A DNA stretch of 64,000 nucleotides from Phytomonas francai (lineage: Eukaryota; Euglenozoa; Kinetoplastea; Trypanosomatida; Trypanosomatidae): contig MJCC01000005.1 of the NCBI GenBank assembly GCA_001766655.1, positions 414,072 to 478,071 of the forward strand. Reading direction: 5' to 3'. The position numbers and the translations under genes are program-made. This document shows positions 19,052-27,712 of the stretch, in pieces (positions within the stretch are counted from its first letter, which is position 1; each line of letters starts with the position of its first letter). Under the pieces are notes generated by a model. The model was given only the letters and a program-made list of their open reading frames with translations, was not told the DNA's origin and did no database searches.

Positions 19052-19468
19052 ATGTTTCGTCGTTCATTAGCTGTGTTTTCCTCGAAACCGAATCTAGGGG
19101 ATGCGGGAACGCGAATGAACTCGCAGCAAAAAGTTCTCGAGATTCATTCTCCACTATCTTTGCTGCGAATGTGCTATAGGAGTATTGATATTTGCGTAAA
19201 ATCACGGCATGCGCGCAATTTTTTCAAAAACCGTCTGATCGAGCAGTGGGCGGGAAAGTCCAAGGAGACAAATCCGGAGAAGATGCGGTTTTACATGGAT
19301 TTAGCGGGTTCCTTTCTGCAAGCCTTGCATACTGAACGTAACCCAAAACCGGGGATGGTCGTTACATTTCAGCTTTCTCGTCGGGTTGCGCATGAACGGA
19401 AGATGGAGGAAATGGCCACCAAGGGAAACGTTAAGCGCGTTAGGAAGGTCCCGAAGGAAGGAGAATGA
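19052..19468 (+). CDS. LYR-like small mitochondrial protein
   Basis: A 138-residue basic protein. The N-terminus is rich in Arg and Ser without acidic residues for about 16 positions, suggesting mitochondrial import. Residues about 30-105 resemble the Complex1_LYR fold: a PLSLLRMCYRSIDI helix in the position of the L-Y-R motif, then an RNFFKNRLIEQW helix with basic residues, then a third helix. LYR proteins bind acyl-carrier protein and serve as respiratory-complex or mitoribosome assembly factors. The canonical Leu-Tyr-Arg is only partly kept (Cys-Tyr-Arg). The C-terminus is very basic. The upstream in-frame GTG at 19049 is not used as the start. Confidence 0.55.
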   Translation: MFRRSLAVFSSKPNLGDAGTRMNSQQKVLEIHSPLSLLRMCYRSIDICVKSRHARNFFKNRLIEQWAGKSKETNPEKMRFYMDLAGSFLQALHTERNPKPGMVVTFQLSRRVAHERKMEEMATKGNVKRVRKVPKEGE

Positions 19469-19816
19469 CCCATTGCAATGAAGTGAGGCCTGATTCGTAG
19501 ATAGCATCGCTCCATCTAGAAATCAATAAACACGCTATTGAAAAATAATTCAATGGAGATAGAGGTAGGCAAATTCTCTCTCAGAGTTTTACCACTTCTT
19601 GCTGGAAACACAGAAAGAAAATAAAAATGAAAAAGAACAAAGTGACGAAAAATATTCCTCTGATGGTATACACGCCGTATGAGGAAGGAGTCTAAAAGCT
19701 CTCGCTTGTTATCTACGCAATGAACCGGTTTATTGTGTTTTTCCCCTTTTCTCAAATGAATTGAAGAATCCCCTTCTCGCGGATTACTTTGCATACTATT
19801 ACCATAGTTATTTCCC
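19469..19816. other. Intergenic spacer
   Basis: AT-rich, with a T/C stretch about 19737-19758 followed by an AG near 19771-19772 as a candidate acceptor. No gene is seen. Confidence 0.45.
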
Positions 19817-22054
19817 ATGATTATGGATGCAAAAGAGAATAATATCAACCACCAAACCATTTATCCTCGCTGTTTGAATTCCTCTGGTTGTATAGCGGTA
19901 CTTCCTGCTAGCAGCTCGCACGGTGCGTACATTGCGCATTGTGGGATTCCACCGTGCCCGCAAAGGGCGAGGAATACTCCGCAACACGCATCCTTAACGG
20001 ATGAAGGAGAAGATGTTAGCAGACTGAATTCCTACCTGGACAACTCAAGAGTCTCCCAAGCCTTACATTCTGAAAAAAAAGAAAAGGGGATTCCCGGTCG
20101 TACCTACTTCTCGCTTTGCATCCACCGTGTGGCGTATCCATCGGATGACTTGAATAGAGAGCCTCTCTCTTTCTATGAAGTAAAAACATTGCCTCTCTTT
20201 TTTGAAGCCCCATTATCGGAAAAAAAAGGGGGGGGAGAAAGAGATGGCGAAAGCAGCAAGCAAGAAACGAACCTTTCCAAAATTATAGCCATTGATGCGC
20301 TTCTGTGGGCGGGCTTAGGGCTACTTGTCGTCCTGGGCTCTTACAAAGGGGAGGTCCTCCTCGTGCGAACCTCACTGGCGGAAAACGCGGAGAACGATCA
20401 AAAAGGCAAAGAGCTGTCAAAGCACTGCAATCCTAAACATAATAATGAAGAATGCCATCGTTTCGACGAAGTTTCCAGATTTGTGGTGCTTCGGGATATT
20501 AGGGTAAAGTCAATATCGTCAATCGGCGTGCGGTGGCGGTTTCTGGATTCCTATATTAGTAGTGTGGTAGCTCTTGTATATCATTCCTCCGTGCGGTTGC
20601 TAAATATTGAATATCCCTCTTCTCCTTCGACGTGCAGTGAATTTCAAAGAGGAGAATTAACCAATGAACGAAGCTTCGCAAAAAAGTTTACGTCGATTAG
20701 CGCTAATGTAATGTCCTATCAAGGCGAAGATGAATTGCAACGAGAAGGAGTTCTACTTTGTGGGTGTACGCATACTTGCTGTGTGAGCGTGTATGTCTGG
20801 TTCCACCAGACGAAGGAACCTGAACTTCTTCGCGAGGTGATGATGGGTGAAGGGGTGAGTTTTTTCGGTATCACCACGGCTATTCGAACCGAAAAAAACT
20901 CCGCTAACTTGTTGGATTTGGGTCCGAATTACAGGGTTTACTTTGCCATAGCTGGCTCATCGCGCAGCGGCCAAGAAGAAGTGCGTAGTGAAGCAAAACC
21001 ACGTGTTGTTCTGGAGGACTCTTCGGACTCCTTCCCTTCGAATTTGCTTCGTTCCAGGGAAACACCGCGGGGAGCGGGCACCATCCTCGCCGAAATAGAG
21101 GATATGGTGACGAAGCGCCTTATAAAGCAAACCACTCGTGAGCCGCTTAACATGATTTATAATTCTCTCCAAAAGAAAAGCTTGGATGATGGTGTGGATC
21201 GTGAGGGAGCCCTGCTGGAGGACCTCGCCCCGTCCCTCTCCGTCTCGGCGCCGACCTTATCCTCTGCTATTTCAGAATCATTCCTCCTCCTCGTATCCGT
21301 TCAACGGCGGGGATCCTTTTACGGCAATAAACTAAATGAACCTCCCGTTAAGGCTTTGGAAATCACTACGCAGCAATACGCTTTCGCCGCCGCGCCACTC
21401 AAGGACGAGCTTGGCAAGCTAGGAAGTTCCATACGCATACTGCCTTTTATGCAAGAAATAGTGCACCCTTGCCATGAGAAATCGTGTTTTTATGTGGGTT
21501 TTTTCAGTAGTAAAGGGGTTGTTTGGCTTTATTTATCGCATCCAACCGCAAAGGTTAAAGATCCCGTTTCTTACTCAGCTTCGGTTGATCTCATAAGGAA
21601 GTATTTTATCCAGGAAGGCGGTCGGGACGATTTTATCGTTGGCGTGGATTGGCGTAGCGCCGCAATCACAAAGGCAGGGCAAAATCTCCCGCCAGCGTTG
21701 TTTTTGCTAAACCTTCGAAGAATCAGCAGGAAAACAAACGCTGGGAAAAAAGAAGGAACCCCCAATGATGTTCCATCGGAAGAATGCGAGCTTTCGCTAC
21801 GACCTGGTACTATGATATGGTCTGACAATGGTGTTGAAATCCTCACGCTATGTTTAAATCAAACAATAAACAAAATGGAAGGGAGTAAGGGAGAAGCTAT
21901 GGTATCTATCAACCGCGAGGAGCTTCGCTCGCTGATTTGTGAGGTGGTTCATGAGGAATCGCAGGAGATTCTAACGCGCTTGGAAAGTCGTTTAGATCGT
22001 CTTGAACGCTATATAATTTCTATCAAGCCCTCATTATCAGAGGGCTTCATATGA
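19817..22054 (+). CDS. Large unknown protein with C-terminal coiled coil
   Basis: A 745-residue protein of unknown family. Alternating hydrophobic strands separated by charged loops in residues about 90-560 (for example DALLWAGLGLLVVLGSYKGE and VVALVYHSSVRLLNIEY) resemble a beta-propeller, but no WD signature is clear. The C-terminal 45 residues form a predicted coiled coil (EELRSLICEVVHEESQEI region, followed by LESRLDRLERYI). Propeller plus terminal coil is an arrangement seen in scaffold proteins such as NEDD1 or EDC4-like factors; this is inference only. The gene is intact, codon use is balanced, and the ATG lies just after a pyrimidine-rich stretch. Confidence 0.75.
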   Translation: MIMDAKENNINHQTIYPRCLNSSGCIAVLPASSSHGAYIAHCGIPPCPQRARNTPQHASLTDEGEDVSRLNSYLDNSRVSQALHSEKKEKGIPGRTYFSLCIHRVAYPSDDLNREPLSFYEVKTLPLFFEAPLSEKKGGGERDGESSKQETNLSKIIAIDALLWAGLGLLVVLGSYKGEVLLVRTSLAENAENDQKGKELSKHCNPKHNNEECHRFDEVSRFVVLRDIRVKSISSIGVRWRFLDSYISSVVALVYHSSVRLLNIEYPSSPSTCSEFQRGELTNERSFAKKFTSISANVMSYQGEDELQREGVLLCGCTHTCCVSVYVWFHQTKEPELLREVMMGEGVSFFGITTAIRTEKNSANLLDLGPNYRVYFAIAGSSRSGQEEVRSEAKPRVVLEDSSDSFPSNLLRSRETPRGAGTILAEIEDMVTKRLIKQTTREPLNMIYNSLQKKSLDDGVDREGALLEDLAPSLSVSAPTLSSAISESFLLLVSVQRRGSFYGNKLNEPPVKALEITTQQYAFAAAPLKDELGKLGSSIRILPFMQEIVHPCHEKSCFYVGFFSSKGVVWLYLSHPTAKVKDPVSYSASVDLIRKYFIQEGGRDDFIVGVDWRSAAITKAGQNLPPALFLLNLRRISRKTNAGKKEGTPNDVPSEECELSLRPGTMIWSDNGVEILTLCLNQTINKMEGSKGEAMVSINREELRSLICEVVHEESQEILTRLESRLDRLERYIISIKPSLSEGFI

Positions 22055-22271
22055 AATAAATAAAAAAATGATGAGGGTGCATGGCCTGTTACTTTAAAAC
22101 ATCCCATTTACACGCCTCGAGTTGCATAGGCTCTCTTCGTTTTTATTATTACTTACACTCTCTGTTTTCGTAAGAGCGAGGTTTATCGCAGGGAAAGAGG
22201 GAATAGAGTATGCTTATTTGCGATTAAAAAACACCCCTACCCTTTTCTTTTCCCCAACCTTATCACTGCTC

Positions 22272-22273
22272 AG
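22272..22273 (+). promoter_or_regulatory. Probable trans-splice acceptor deciding the AAA ATPase start
   Basis: A long pyrimidine-rich stretch (about 22234-22271) ends in CAG here, 14 nt before an ATG. The open frame begins upstream only with a TTG at 22122, so the ATG at 22287 is the likely start. Confidence 0.6.
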
Positions 22274-22286
22274 TATTCACCCTTTA

Positions 22287-24173
22287 ATGGAGCAAAAGAA
22301 GCTTTTTGAAGCCAAGATGCTAGTTTTGCAGGCTTGCACACTTCTCCGGCGCTACTCAGGCCTCACCGAGGCCCCCCCAGCCTCTCTGGAGGAGCTCCAA
22401 ACGTGCCTCATCCAGCTGCTGCCCTGCCTTTCGATTCTCAATTCCTTCGACTCCGGCGCGACCTCGCGTGGCTGCGAAAGGCGCGCGAGGGGGGAGGTTG
22501 GGATAAAACTCCGTGCCGGGATCTACCGCATCGTCGGCGTCGCCCTCGGCCGCATCGTCGAGTTCAACGCCGCGGCCCCGCCGGACCCCGTCGAGGGCAC
22601 CCCGCGCCCCGGAAACGGCGGCGAAGGGGGGGGGAAGGAGGAAGAGGGGAAGGGGGAGGGCGCGGAAGGGCCTCCCCCCCCAGAACGCGTTTCCTGGGCC
22701 GACGTCTGCGGCTGCGAGGAGGCCGTCCTCGCGCTCCGGCAGACGACGCTGCTGCCGCGGCGCTTCCCGGGGCTCTTCGCGGGGGGCCGGCGGGCGTGGC
22801 GGGCGGTGCTGCTCTTCGGCCCGCCGGGGACGGGAAAGACGCTGCTCGCGCAGGCGGCCGCCGGCGAGTGGGCCGCGCCGCTGCTCCGCGTCGCGCCGGC
22901 CGACCTCCTGAGCCGGTGGGTCGGCGAGAGCGAGAAGGCCGTCCGCGCCGTCTTCGCCCGCGCCGCGCGCGCCGGGCGCTGCGTCCTCTTCTTCGACGAG
23001 GTCGACGCGCTCGGGGGGGTGCGCGGCGGCGGCGGCGAGTCCGAGCTCGCGCGGCGGCTCAAGACGGAGCTCCTCCTGCAGCTCCAGTCGCTCCCGCCGT
23101 CCGTCGTCCTGCTCGCGGCGACGAACCTGCCCTGGGAGGTCGACGCCGCGATTTTGCGCCGATTCGACCGCCTCGTCTACGTCGGACTGCCGTCGCGCGA
23201 GGCGCGGCGGCGGGTTCTGCTCCGCCAGCTCGACGGCATCCACCACACCCTTTCGTCTGCGGAGTTGGAGGAGGTGCTCGACCGGACGGCGGGCTACTCC
23301 GTTTCCGATGTGATGCACCTCCTCTCGCAGGCGATGATGGGCGCTGTCGAGGATCTCGTCGACGCCGATGCCTACCGATTAGCAACCCAGGAGGACCTTG
23401 AGGAATACTTCACCGCGAAGGCCTCCCGAGTGAGGGGTTTGGATGAGAGCAGGGCGACGTTGAAGTCTAAACGGCAGCGCTCGCAGAATCGATCGCATTC
23501 GGATGCTTGCTCGTCCGCGTCCTTGTGCGGCCGCAGCCTCTCAACCTGCACAAGCCCCACCACCTCCCCCTCCTCCTCAACCGCGGAAAATGTGTTGGAG
23601 GGGTTTACCTCCTTAAAAAGAAGCCTCGAGAAGTCCAAAACGAAAAGCAAAGCCCTCCTTTCCGGAGATTTTTCGATGGTCGTCTTGCCTCGCTCGCATC
23701 CTCCTCGACAAGCGCAGGCGGCAGCGACGGCGTACGGCTCGGTGGGGGGACTGCGTCGGGAAGCCGCCTCGGTTGCCCCTGAAAGGCATCCCAAACCCCC
23801 TAACACCTCCCCCCCTCTTCTCCGAAAAAATAAACGTCGAAAAACCACCCATCCAAAAACAGCAATAAAAACGACCATCAACCCAGAAGCGAAAGGGTCT
23901 TGTTCAACGCAAAGCGATGGATTTGCTAACGGTGCAGCCGATACTTCTATGGTTCCTGCTGTGTATTACGTTCCTTGCAAGTCCTCTCATCCGAGCTCGC
24001 TGCAGGATTCCCCGTCGTCGTTTGCGATTCCACCGGAGCGCCTGATTCTGCCACCTGTGCGCTTTAAAGATATCCTAAAAGCAATGAAAAGCTTTATCCC
24101 GAGCGTCACCGCGGAGGATTTAAAGCGATTTGAAGCCTGGCGTACGCGGCATGGCTCCTCAATGTCATCGTAA
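22287..24173 (+). CDS. Katanin/VPS4-clade AAA ATPase
   Basis: A 628-residue ATPase of the meiotic AAA clade. A helical N-terminal region (1-60) may be an MIT-like domain, followed by a Gly/Glu-rich linker. The AAA core is at about 135-360: Walker A GPPGTGKT (178-185), pore-loop stretch LLSRWVGESEK, Walker B LFFDEVDAL (about 234-242), sensor 1 AATN, and an arginine-finger stretch ILRRFDR. A low-complexity insert of about 200 residues, rich in Ser/Thr/Pro/Lys, follows. The C-terminus (about 590-625) matches the Vps4_C/katanin element: F-K-D-I-L-K-A-M-K-S-F-I-P-S-V-T, then a D-L-K-R-F-E-A-W segment. Members sever microtubules (katanin, spastin, fidgetin) or disassemble ESCRT-III (VPS4). The arrangement fits katanin p60-like best. 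About 22480-23250 is extremely GC-rich. Confidence 0.85.
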   Translation: MEQKKLFEAKMLVLQACTLLRRYSGLTEAPPASLEELQTCLIQLLPCLSILNSFDSGATSRGCERRARGEVGIKLRAGIYRIVGVALGRIVEFNAAAPPDPVEGTPRPGNGGEGGGKEEEGKGEGAEGPPPPERVSWADVCGCEEAVLALRQTTLLPRRFPGLFAGGRRAWRAVLLFGPPGTGKTLLAQAAAGEWAAPLLRVAPADLLSRWVGESEKAVRAVFARAARAGRCVLFFDEVDALGGVRGGGGESELARRLKTELLLQLQSLPPSVVLLAATNLPWEVDAAILRRFDRLVYVGLPSREARRRVLLRQLDGIHHTLSSAELEEVLDRTAGYSVSDVMHLLSQAMMGAVEDLVDADAYRLATQEDLEEYFTAKASRVRGLDESRATLKSKRQRSQNRSHSDACSSASLCGRSLSTCTSPTTSPSSSTAENVLEGFTSLKRSLEKSKTKSKALLSGDFSMVVLPRSHPPRQAQAAATAYGSVGGLRREAASVAPERHPKPPNTSPPLLRKNKRRKTTHPKTAIKTTINPEAKGSCSTQSDGFANGAADTSMVPAVYYVPCKSSHPSSLQDSPSSFAIPPERLILPPVRFKDILKAMKSFIPSVTAEDLKRFEAWRTRHGSSMSS

Positions 24174-24292
24174 ATTGACGAAAATTCAGCATCGCACGTT
24201 AGCGTATTACGGTAACATTCACGGAAAATACGCTTAGATCTATCCTTGCCTATCGTTAATCGTGGTGGCTATTTTTCCCCCTTACTTCTATA

Positions 24293-24312
24293 CCCCCCCC
24301 CCCCCCCCCCCC
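24293..24312 (+). repeat. Poly-C tract (20 C)
   Basis: Twenty consecutive C residues lie about 120 nt after the AAA ATPase stop codon. It resembles the other G/C homopolymers found in spacers of this window. Confidence 0.9.
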
Positions 24313-24511
24313 TCCATATTCATAATCTTTCTGCTCACAATCCGATTTCAGATTAACAAATACTCAAAAAGAAATGTTACAGCGTTTGCATAAAACCGTT
24401 TCAATAAATAATATATTGAGTGGTAAATGAAAACTAGATAAATCTGTAACATGCAGCGCTTACCATTATGCTTCTTCTTTCCGCCTCTTCTATTTGGTCT
24501 TAGTGAAAGTT

Positions 24512-24601
24512 ATGGACTGTTTAGCGCTATTTATGGACGTTGTTTGTGTAAGAATGGAGATTTGTAGGGTACTTCAAGCCTGCGGCACCTCTACTGACTG
24601 A
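24512..24601 (+). CDS. Possible 29-aa microprotein or ncRNA transcript
   Basis: The ATG at 24512 opens 29 codons ending in TGA. It lies 8 nt after an AG that closes one of the better pyrimidine tracts in the window (CTTCTTCTTTCCGCCTCTTC, then a T-rich run). The peptide begins MDCLALFMDVV and has no known motif. The acceptor suggests a spliced transcript starts here, whether or not the peptide is made. Chance is a real alternative. Confidence 0.2.
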   Translation: MDCLALFMDVVCVRMEICRVLQACGTSTD

Positions 24602-24646
24602 AAACAAGGCGTGCTGCGTCTGTACTGGTCTCCATGCTATTCCGTG

Positions 24647-24708
24647 CGTACCATTTAAATATATCTATATGTATACATATAGATATATATGTATCAAAAA
24701 ATGGTACG
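24647..24708. repeat. Intergenic palindrome/hairpin with AT core
   Basis: Outer arms CGTACCATTT (24647-24656) and AAATGGTACG (24699-24708) are exact reverse complements. Inside lies a perfect 22-nt palindrome centred on GTATAC (about 24663-24684). The arms contain G and C, so this is more than an AT microsatellite. Confidence 0.7.
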
Positions 24709-25203
24709 ATTTAGACAATATTATGATATGATCGATAAGAATGCTTGTGGCTAGCACACACTGCTTTGGTGGATGGTACGGGTAGTGTGTGGAATTGGCA
24801 AATCGAAAATGGCCTTAGACTGTAGGATAGTAAGCGGGTGGATTTCTGATAAAGTTTGGATAGAGTACCACCGTTTAGTTCTGAGCTGTACATTTTGCAT
24901 CATGCAAAGGATTTTTCCTCGGCCCAGAAAGCTCTTTTACACAAACGTTTGATCTTACAAAAAAAACAAAAAAACAAATAAGTTCCCCACTCCCCTTTAG
25001 TAAGAGAAGACATTAATACGCAGTGTATTTAACTATCTATCACTGTATCTTCATTTCACTTGACTTTGAACACAAACAGCATACGGGTGATGGATAGGTT
25101 AGGGCTTTTTAAATATATCCCTAAGTTTTCTTTTACTGATAGGTGAACTTTTACGAGTGAGTTAAACCCATTCTCAAGGATATTTTAAAGCAAAAAGGGA
25201 GGA

Positions 25204-25647
25204 ATGATCCCTAATGCAAGCCCACCCCTGGTGGAAGCTGCTCAGCGAACTGCTTCCGCTAGTGGATGGAACCCGCAGCAAAAATGCTTCCGAAACCTCA
25301 TGAAATCCCTCCGTGATGCGTATTTTCACGATCGATCGAAGCTATTTTGGGCCCGACATCGTGTTTTGGTGGAATTCTACAAGTACTCCAGGGTAGAGGA
25401 GCCGAACACTATTGAGTTGCTTGTCGGTCTTGGAAATGAAATAGCCGCCTTTGTAAAGCAGTACATGAAAATGGATGTTGAGCGCATTGTTAAACATAAC
25501 CAAAAAATGATATCACTCCCTGTTGAGAAAGCTAAGCAATATCGCGCAGATTACTACTTGCATGAACGTCAGCATGAGTCGTGGTGCAAGCAGAAGATCA
25601 GGGCACTCATGGATCGAAGGCCTCCCCCACCATACCCATTCTTTTAG
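25204..25647 (+). CDS. LYR-like protein, probably mitochondrial
   Basis: A 147-residue protein. Residues about 28-95 resemble the Complex1_LYR fold of mitochondrial assembly factors: N-L-M-K-S-L-R-D-A-Y-F helix (Ser-Leu-Arg in place of Leu-Tyr-Arg), then an H-R-V-L-V-E-F-Y segment, then an E-P-N-T-I-E-L-L segment and V-G-L-G-N-E. The order h-R-x-x-V-x-x-E-F-Y, a Pro-containing turn, then an L-x-x-L-G helix is typical. The C-terminus is Pro-rich. The function is probably in iron-sulfur, respiratory-complex or mitoribosome assembly, by family only. The start is ATG at 25204, right after a purine-rich leader. With 19052-19468 it is one of two LYR-like genes in the window. Confidence 0.55.
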   Translation: MIPNASPPLVEAAQRTASASGWNPQQKCFRNLMKSLRDAYFHDRSKLFWARHRVLVEFYKYSRVEEPNTIELLVGLGNEIAAFVKQYMKMDVERIVKHNQKMISLPVEKAKQYRADYYLHERQHESWCKQKIRALMDRRPPPPYPFF

Positions 25648-27712
25648 CTATCAAACGAGAAAGCTGCAATAGCTGTTGGATCAACAAGGCAAACGGAGCC
25701 ATGGTGCGTGTTTTGTATGAATAATTTCCCTTTTGAGTAGCTGTTTCTGCTCTTGAGGAGGATGTCCTCTTCTTCACACACCTAGTTTAAGCGTTTGACG
25801 TACGCTAAGACTAAATTATCGAAAAGGAGCATCTCTACACAAACCAAATAGTACAAAAAAATGATGTTTATCTGTATATGTGTTCTGAGAAATCACAATA
25901 AAATTTTCTTTGACACTCTCTGCGTTTTCACATTTAGAGTATCAAAAAGTTATATACATGCTCGTATATATGCACAATACAGGAAAAGGGACGTTAAAAC
26001 AATGAGATTTGTACATTTTTAATAGATCGAGGGATAGCCTCTTTTAATGAATGTTCCTTTCTGATTCAAATGACCTGTACTATATTCAAGATATTAAAAT
26101 TATATTGCTGTCATCAAAAGAGAGGCTCATCGCTGATAGTACCCAAGCAAAGTGGTTGAATCTTAGCTTTCATTTATGGATCTTGGACAATCGTTTATGA
26201 GATTAATATAAATATATTCACAATTCGAGGGGATAAAAAGACATCCACGCGTGTCTTATGGCTTTGCGCAACATTAATCACGAAGGAACCTTACAATTAG
26301 TGATCGTACTGTTATATTGAAATTCTCTGTTTTCCTCTACAGAAAGATTCTATAGACGAAAGCATTAATTCCTCAAGCCCCCCTCCCACCGCGGCAACTC
26401 CAAGGGTGCACCCCAAAGTATGCGGGCCAAAGTACGTTGCAATAACAAAGGCGATACCAATAGCCCACAAGAAAATGTTAACGTGTGACGTAATGCAAAG
26501 GATAACTAATAACATTAACTGGAATTGAAGAAAAGGCAATCGGGTTGCGTGTTACCGATAGGCGATGCATCATGCAGAGATTCGGTGTCAATATGTCAAG
26601 ATTTATGATATGAAAGTGTTTAGTAATGGATTTTTCATTTCAATGGTCCCTCGCTAGAGGTGTTTTTTTACATCTATTTTTATTCGAATGGTTTAAATGT
26701 AATTTTAGAGTAAAAGAATGACTAAAACTTACCGACCCTGTATTATAGTGCCATTTTTTTCTTATTATGACTGTACCTTACGAAGGACAATGACAGCGAA
26801 AATGCAATAGATAACGCTTCTTGATGAAACTGAAGACAATTATACCCATCATTGATTTAATGCGTATAAAAACAGAGATTCGCTATTCTAAAAAGTTAAA
26901 GCCAAGTAAGAGTAGTGTAAGTGGATATTGATATCTCTTTCACGCACAAAGGGACAACTGGGGAGCGGTTTTATCAAACACACTAGTGTTAATAGAAAAT
27001 TCTTTCTTTCCTAGAAGAATTCAACAGTTATAAAATACGCTAATATTTGCAAAGCTCCTAGGTTGTACGATATTTTAACAAATATTTTCTGCTTTGATTT
27101 TCTCCCTTTTGAAGCCCCGCAGCTGTTGCTGAATCTATCTCACGCCTCTCTTTTTCCGAGTATTTAAACCATAACCATTGCAGAATAATCCTTAGAATTT
27201 TTTTATTTTTAGTTAAGCTTTACCGTATTTCCTTCCGTGTCAATAAAATCTACGTAATCGCGGACGTTAAAAAAGGCTAAAATAAATAAATTGCACTCAG
27301 AGAAATCACGCTCCATATTACTCACAGATTCCTACCTGAATCCTTGGAATTTCTATTGTCACAGGGGGCGTCACACTGTGATTACGTTACACAGACCTAG
27401 ACATCCATAACACAGACAAACCAAAACGGAATACTTAACTAATATAGGAATTAACTTCCTTTCTGAAAGTTTTTTCCTCCTATTGGAAGATTTTACCGAA
27501 GGAAAGGAAGGTAAAGGCATTGTATAATTTATACCCAGTAGATTCAAAATAGGCAAACTCCCATTGCATATTCAAGTCACCCTTCAGAAAGAAAAAAGAA
27601 ACTGACGTTTGCAGAACCAAGGGGAGATTATTTGATCGAATATACAGATATATATATATACACCCCCTAAAGAAAGATTTTTATTTTAGTTTTTCTTTCC
27701 TAACTAGTCAGC
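25648..27712. other. AT-rich spacer, 2.1 kb
   Basis: Mostly AT-rich sequence without coding character on the + strand. The only segment with raised GC and a protein-like frame is on the minus strand at 26312-26515 (separate entry). A T-rich tract ending in AG at 27688-27689 is the likely acceptor of the next gene; a second AG lies at 27706-27707. Confidence 0.5.
26312..26515 (-). CDS. Possible small membrane protein on the minus strand
   Basis: A 67-residue ORF on the opposite strand to all other genes. Read on the minus strand, a pyrimidine tract (CCTTTTCTTCAATTC) ends in AG at 26520-26519, and the ATG (26515-26513) follows 3 nt later, as expected of a trans-spliced gene. The peptide has a hydrophobic N-terminal 30 residues and a second Gly/Ala-rich hydrophobic segment (LGCTLGVAAVGGGL), then a charged tail. 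The local GC content is higher than in the flanks. No family is recognised. A chance ORF remains possible because it is short and the leader would be unusually short. Confidence 0.35.
   Translation of the reverse strand: MLLVILCITSHVNIFLWAIGIAFVIATYFGPHTLGCTLGVAAVGGGLEELMLSSIESFCRGKQRISI

Larger units (their letters stand above)
24174..25203. other. Intergenic spacer with C20 tract, mini-ORF and hairpin
   Basis: This 1-kb AT-rich spacer holds a C20 run (24293-24312), a T/C tract ending in AG at 24502-24503 followed by a 29-codon ORF, and a palindrome with an AT core at 24647-24708. An A/C-rich stretch near 24958-24980 follows. No longer gene is seen. Confidence 0.55.
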
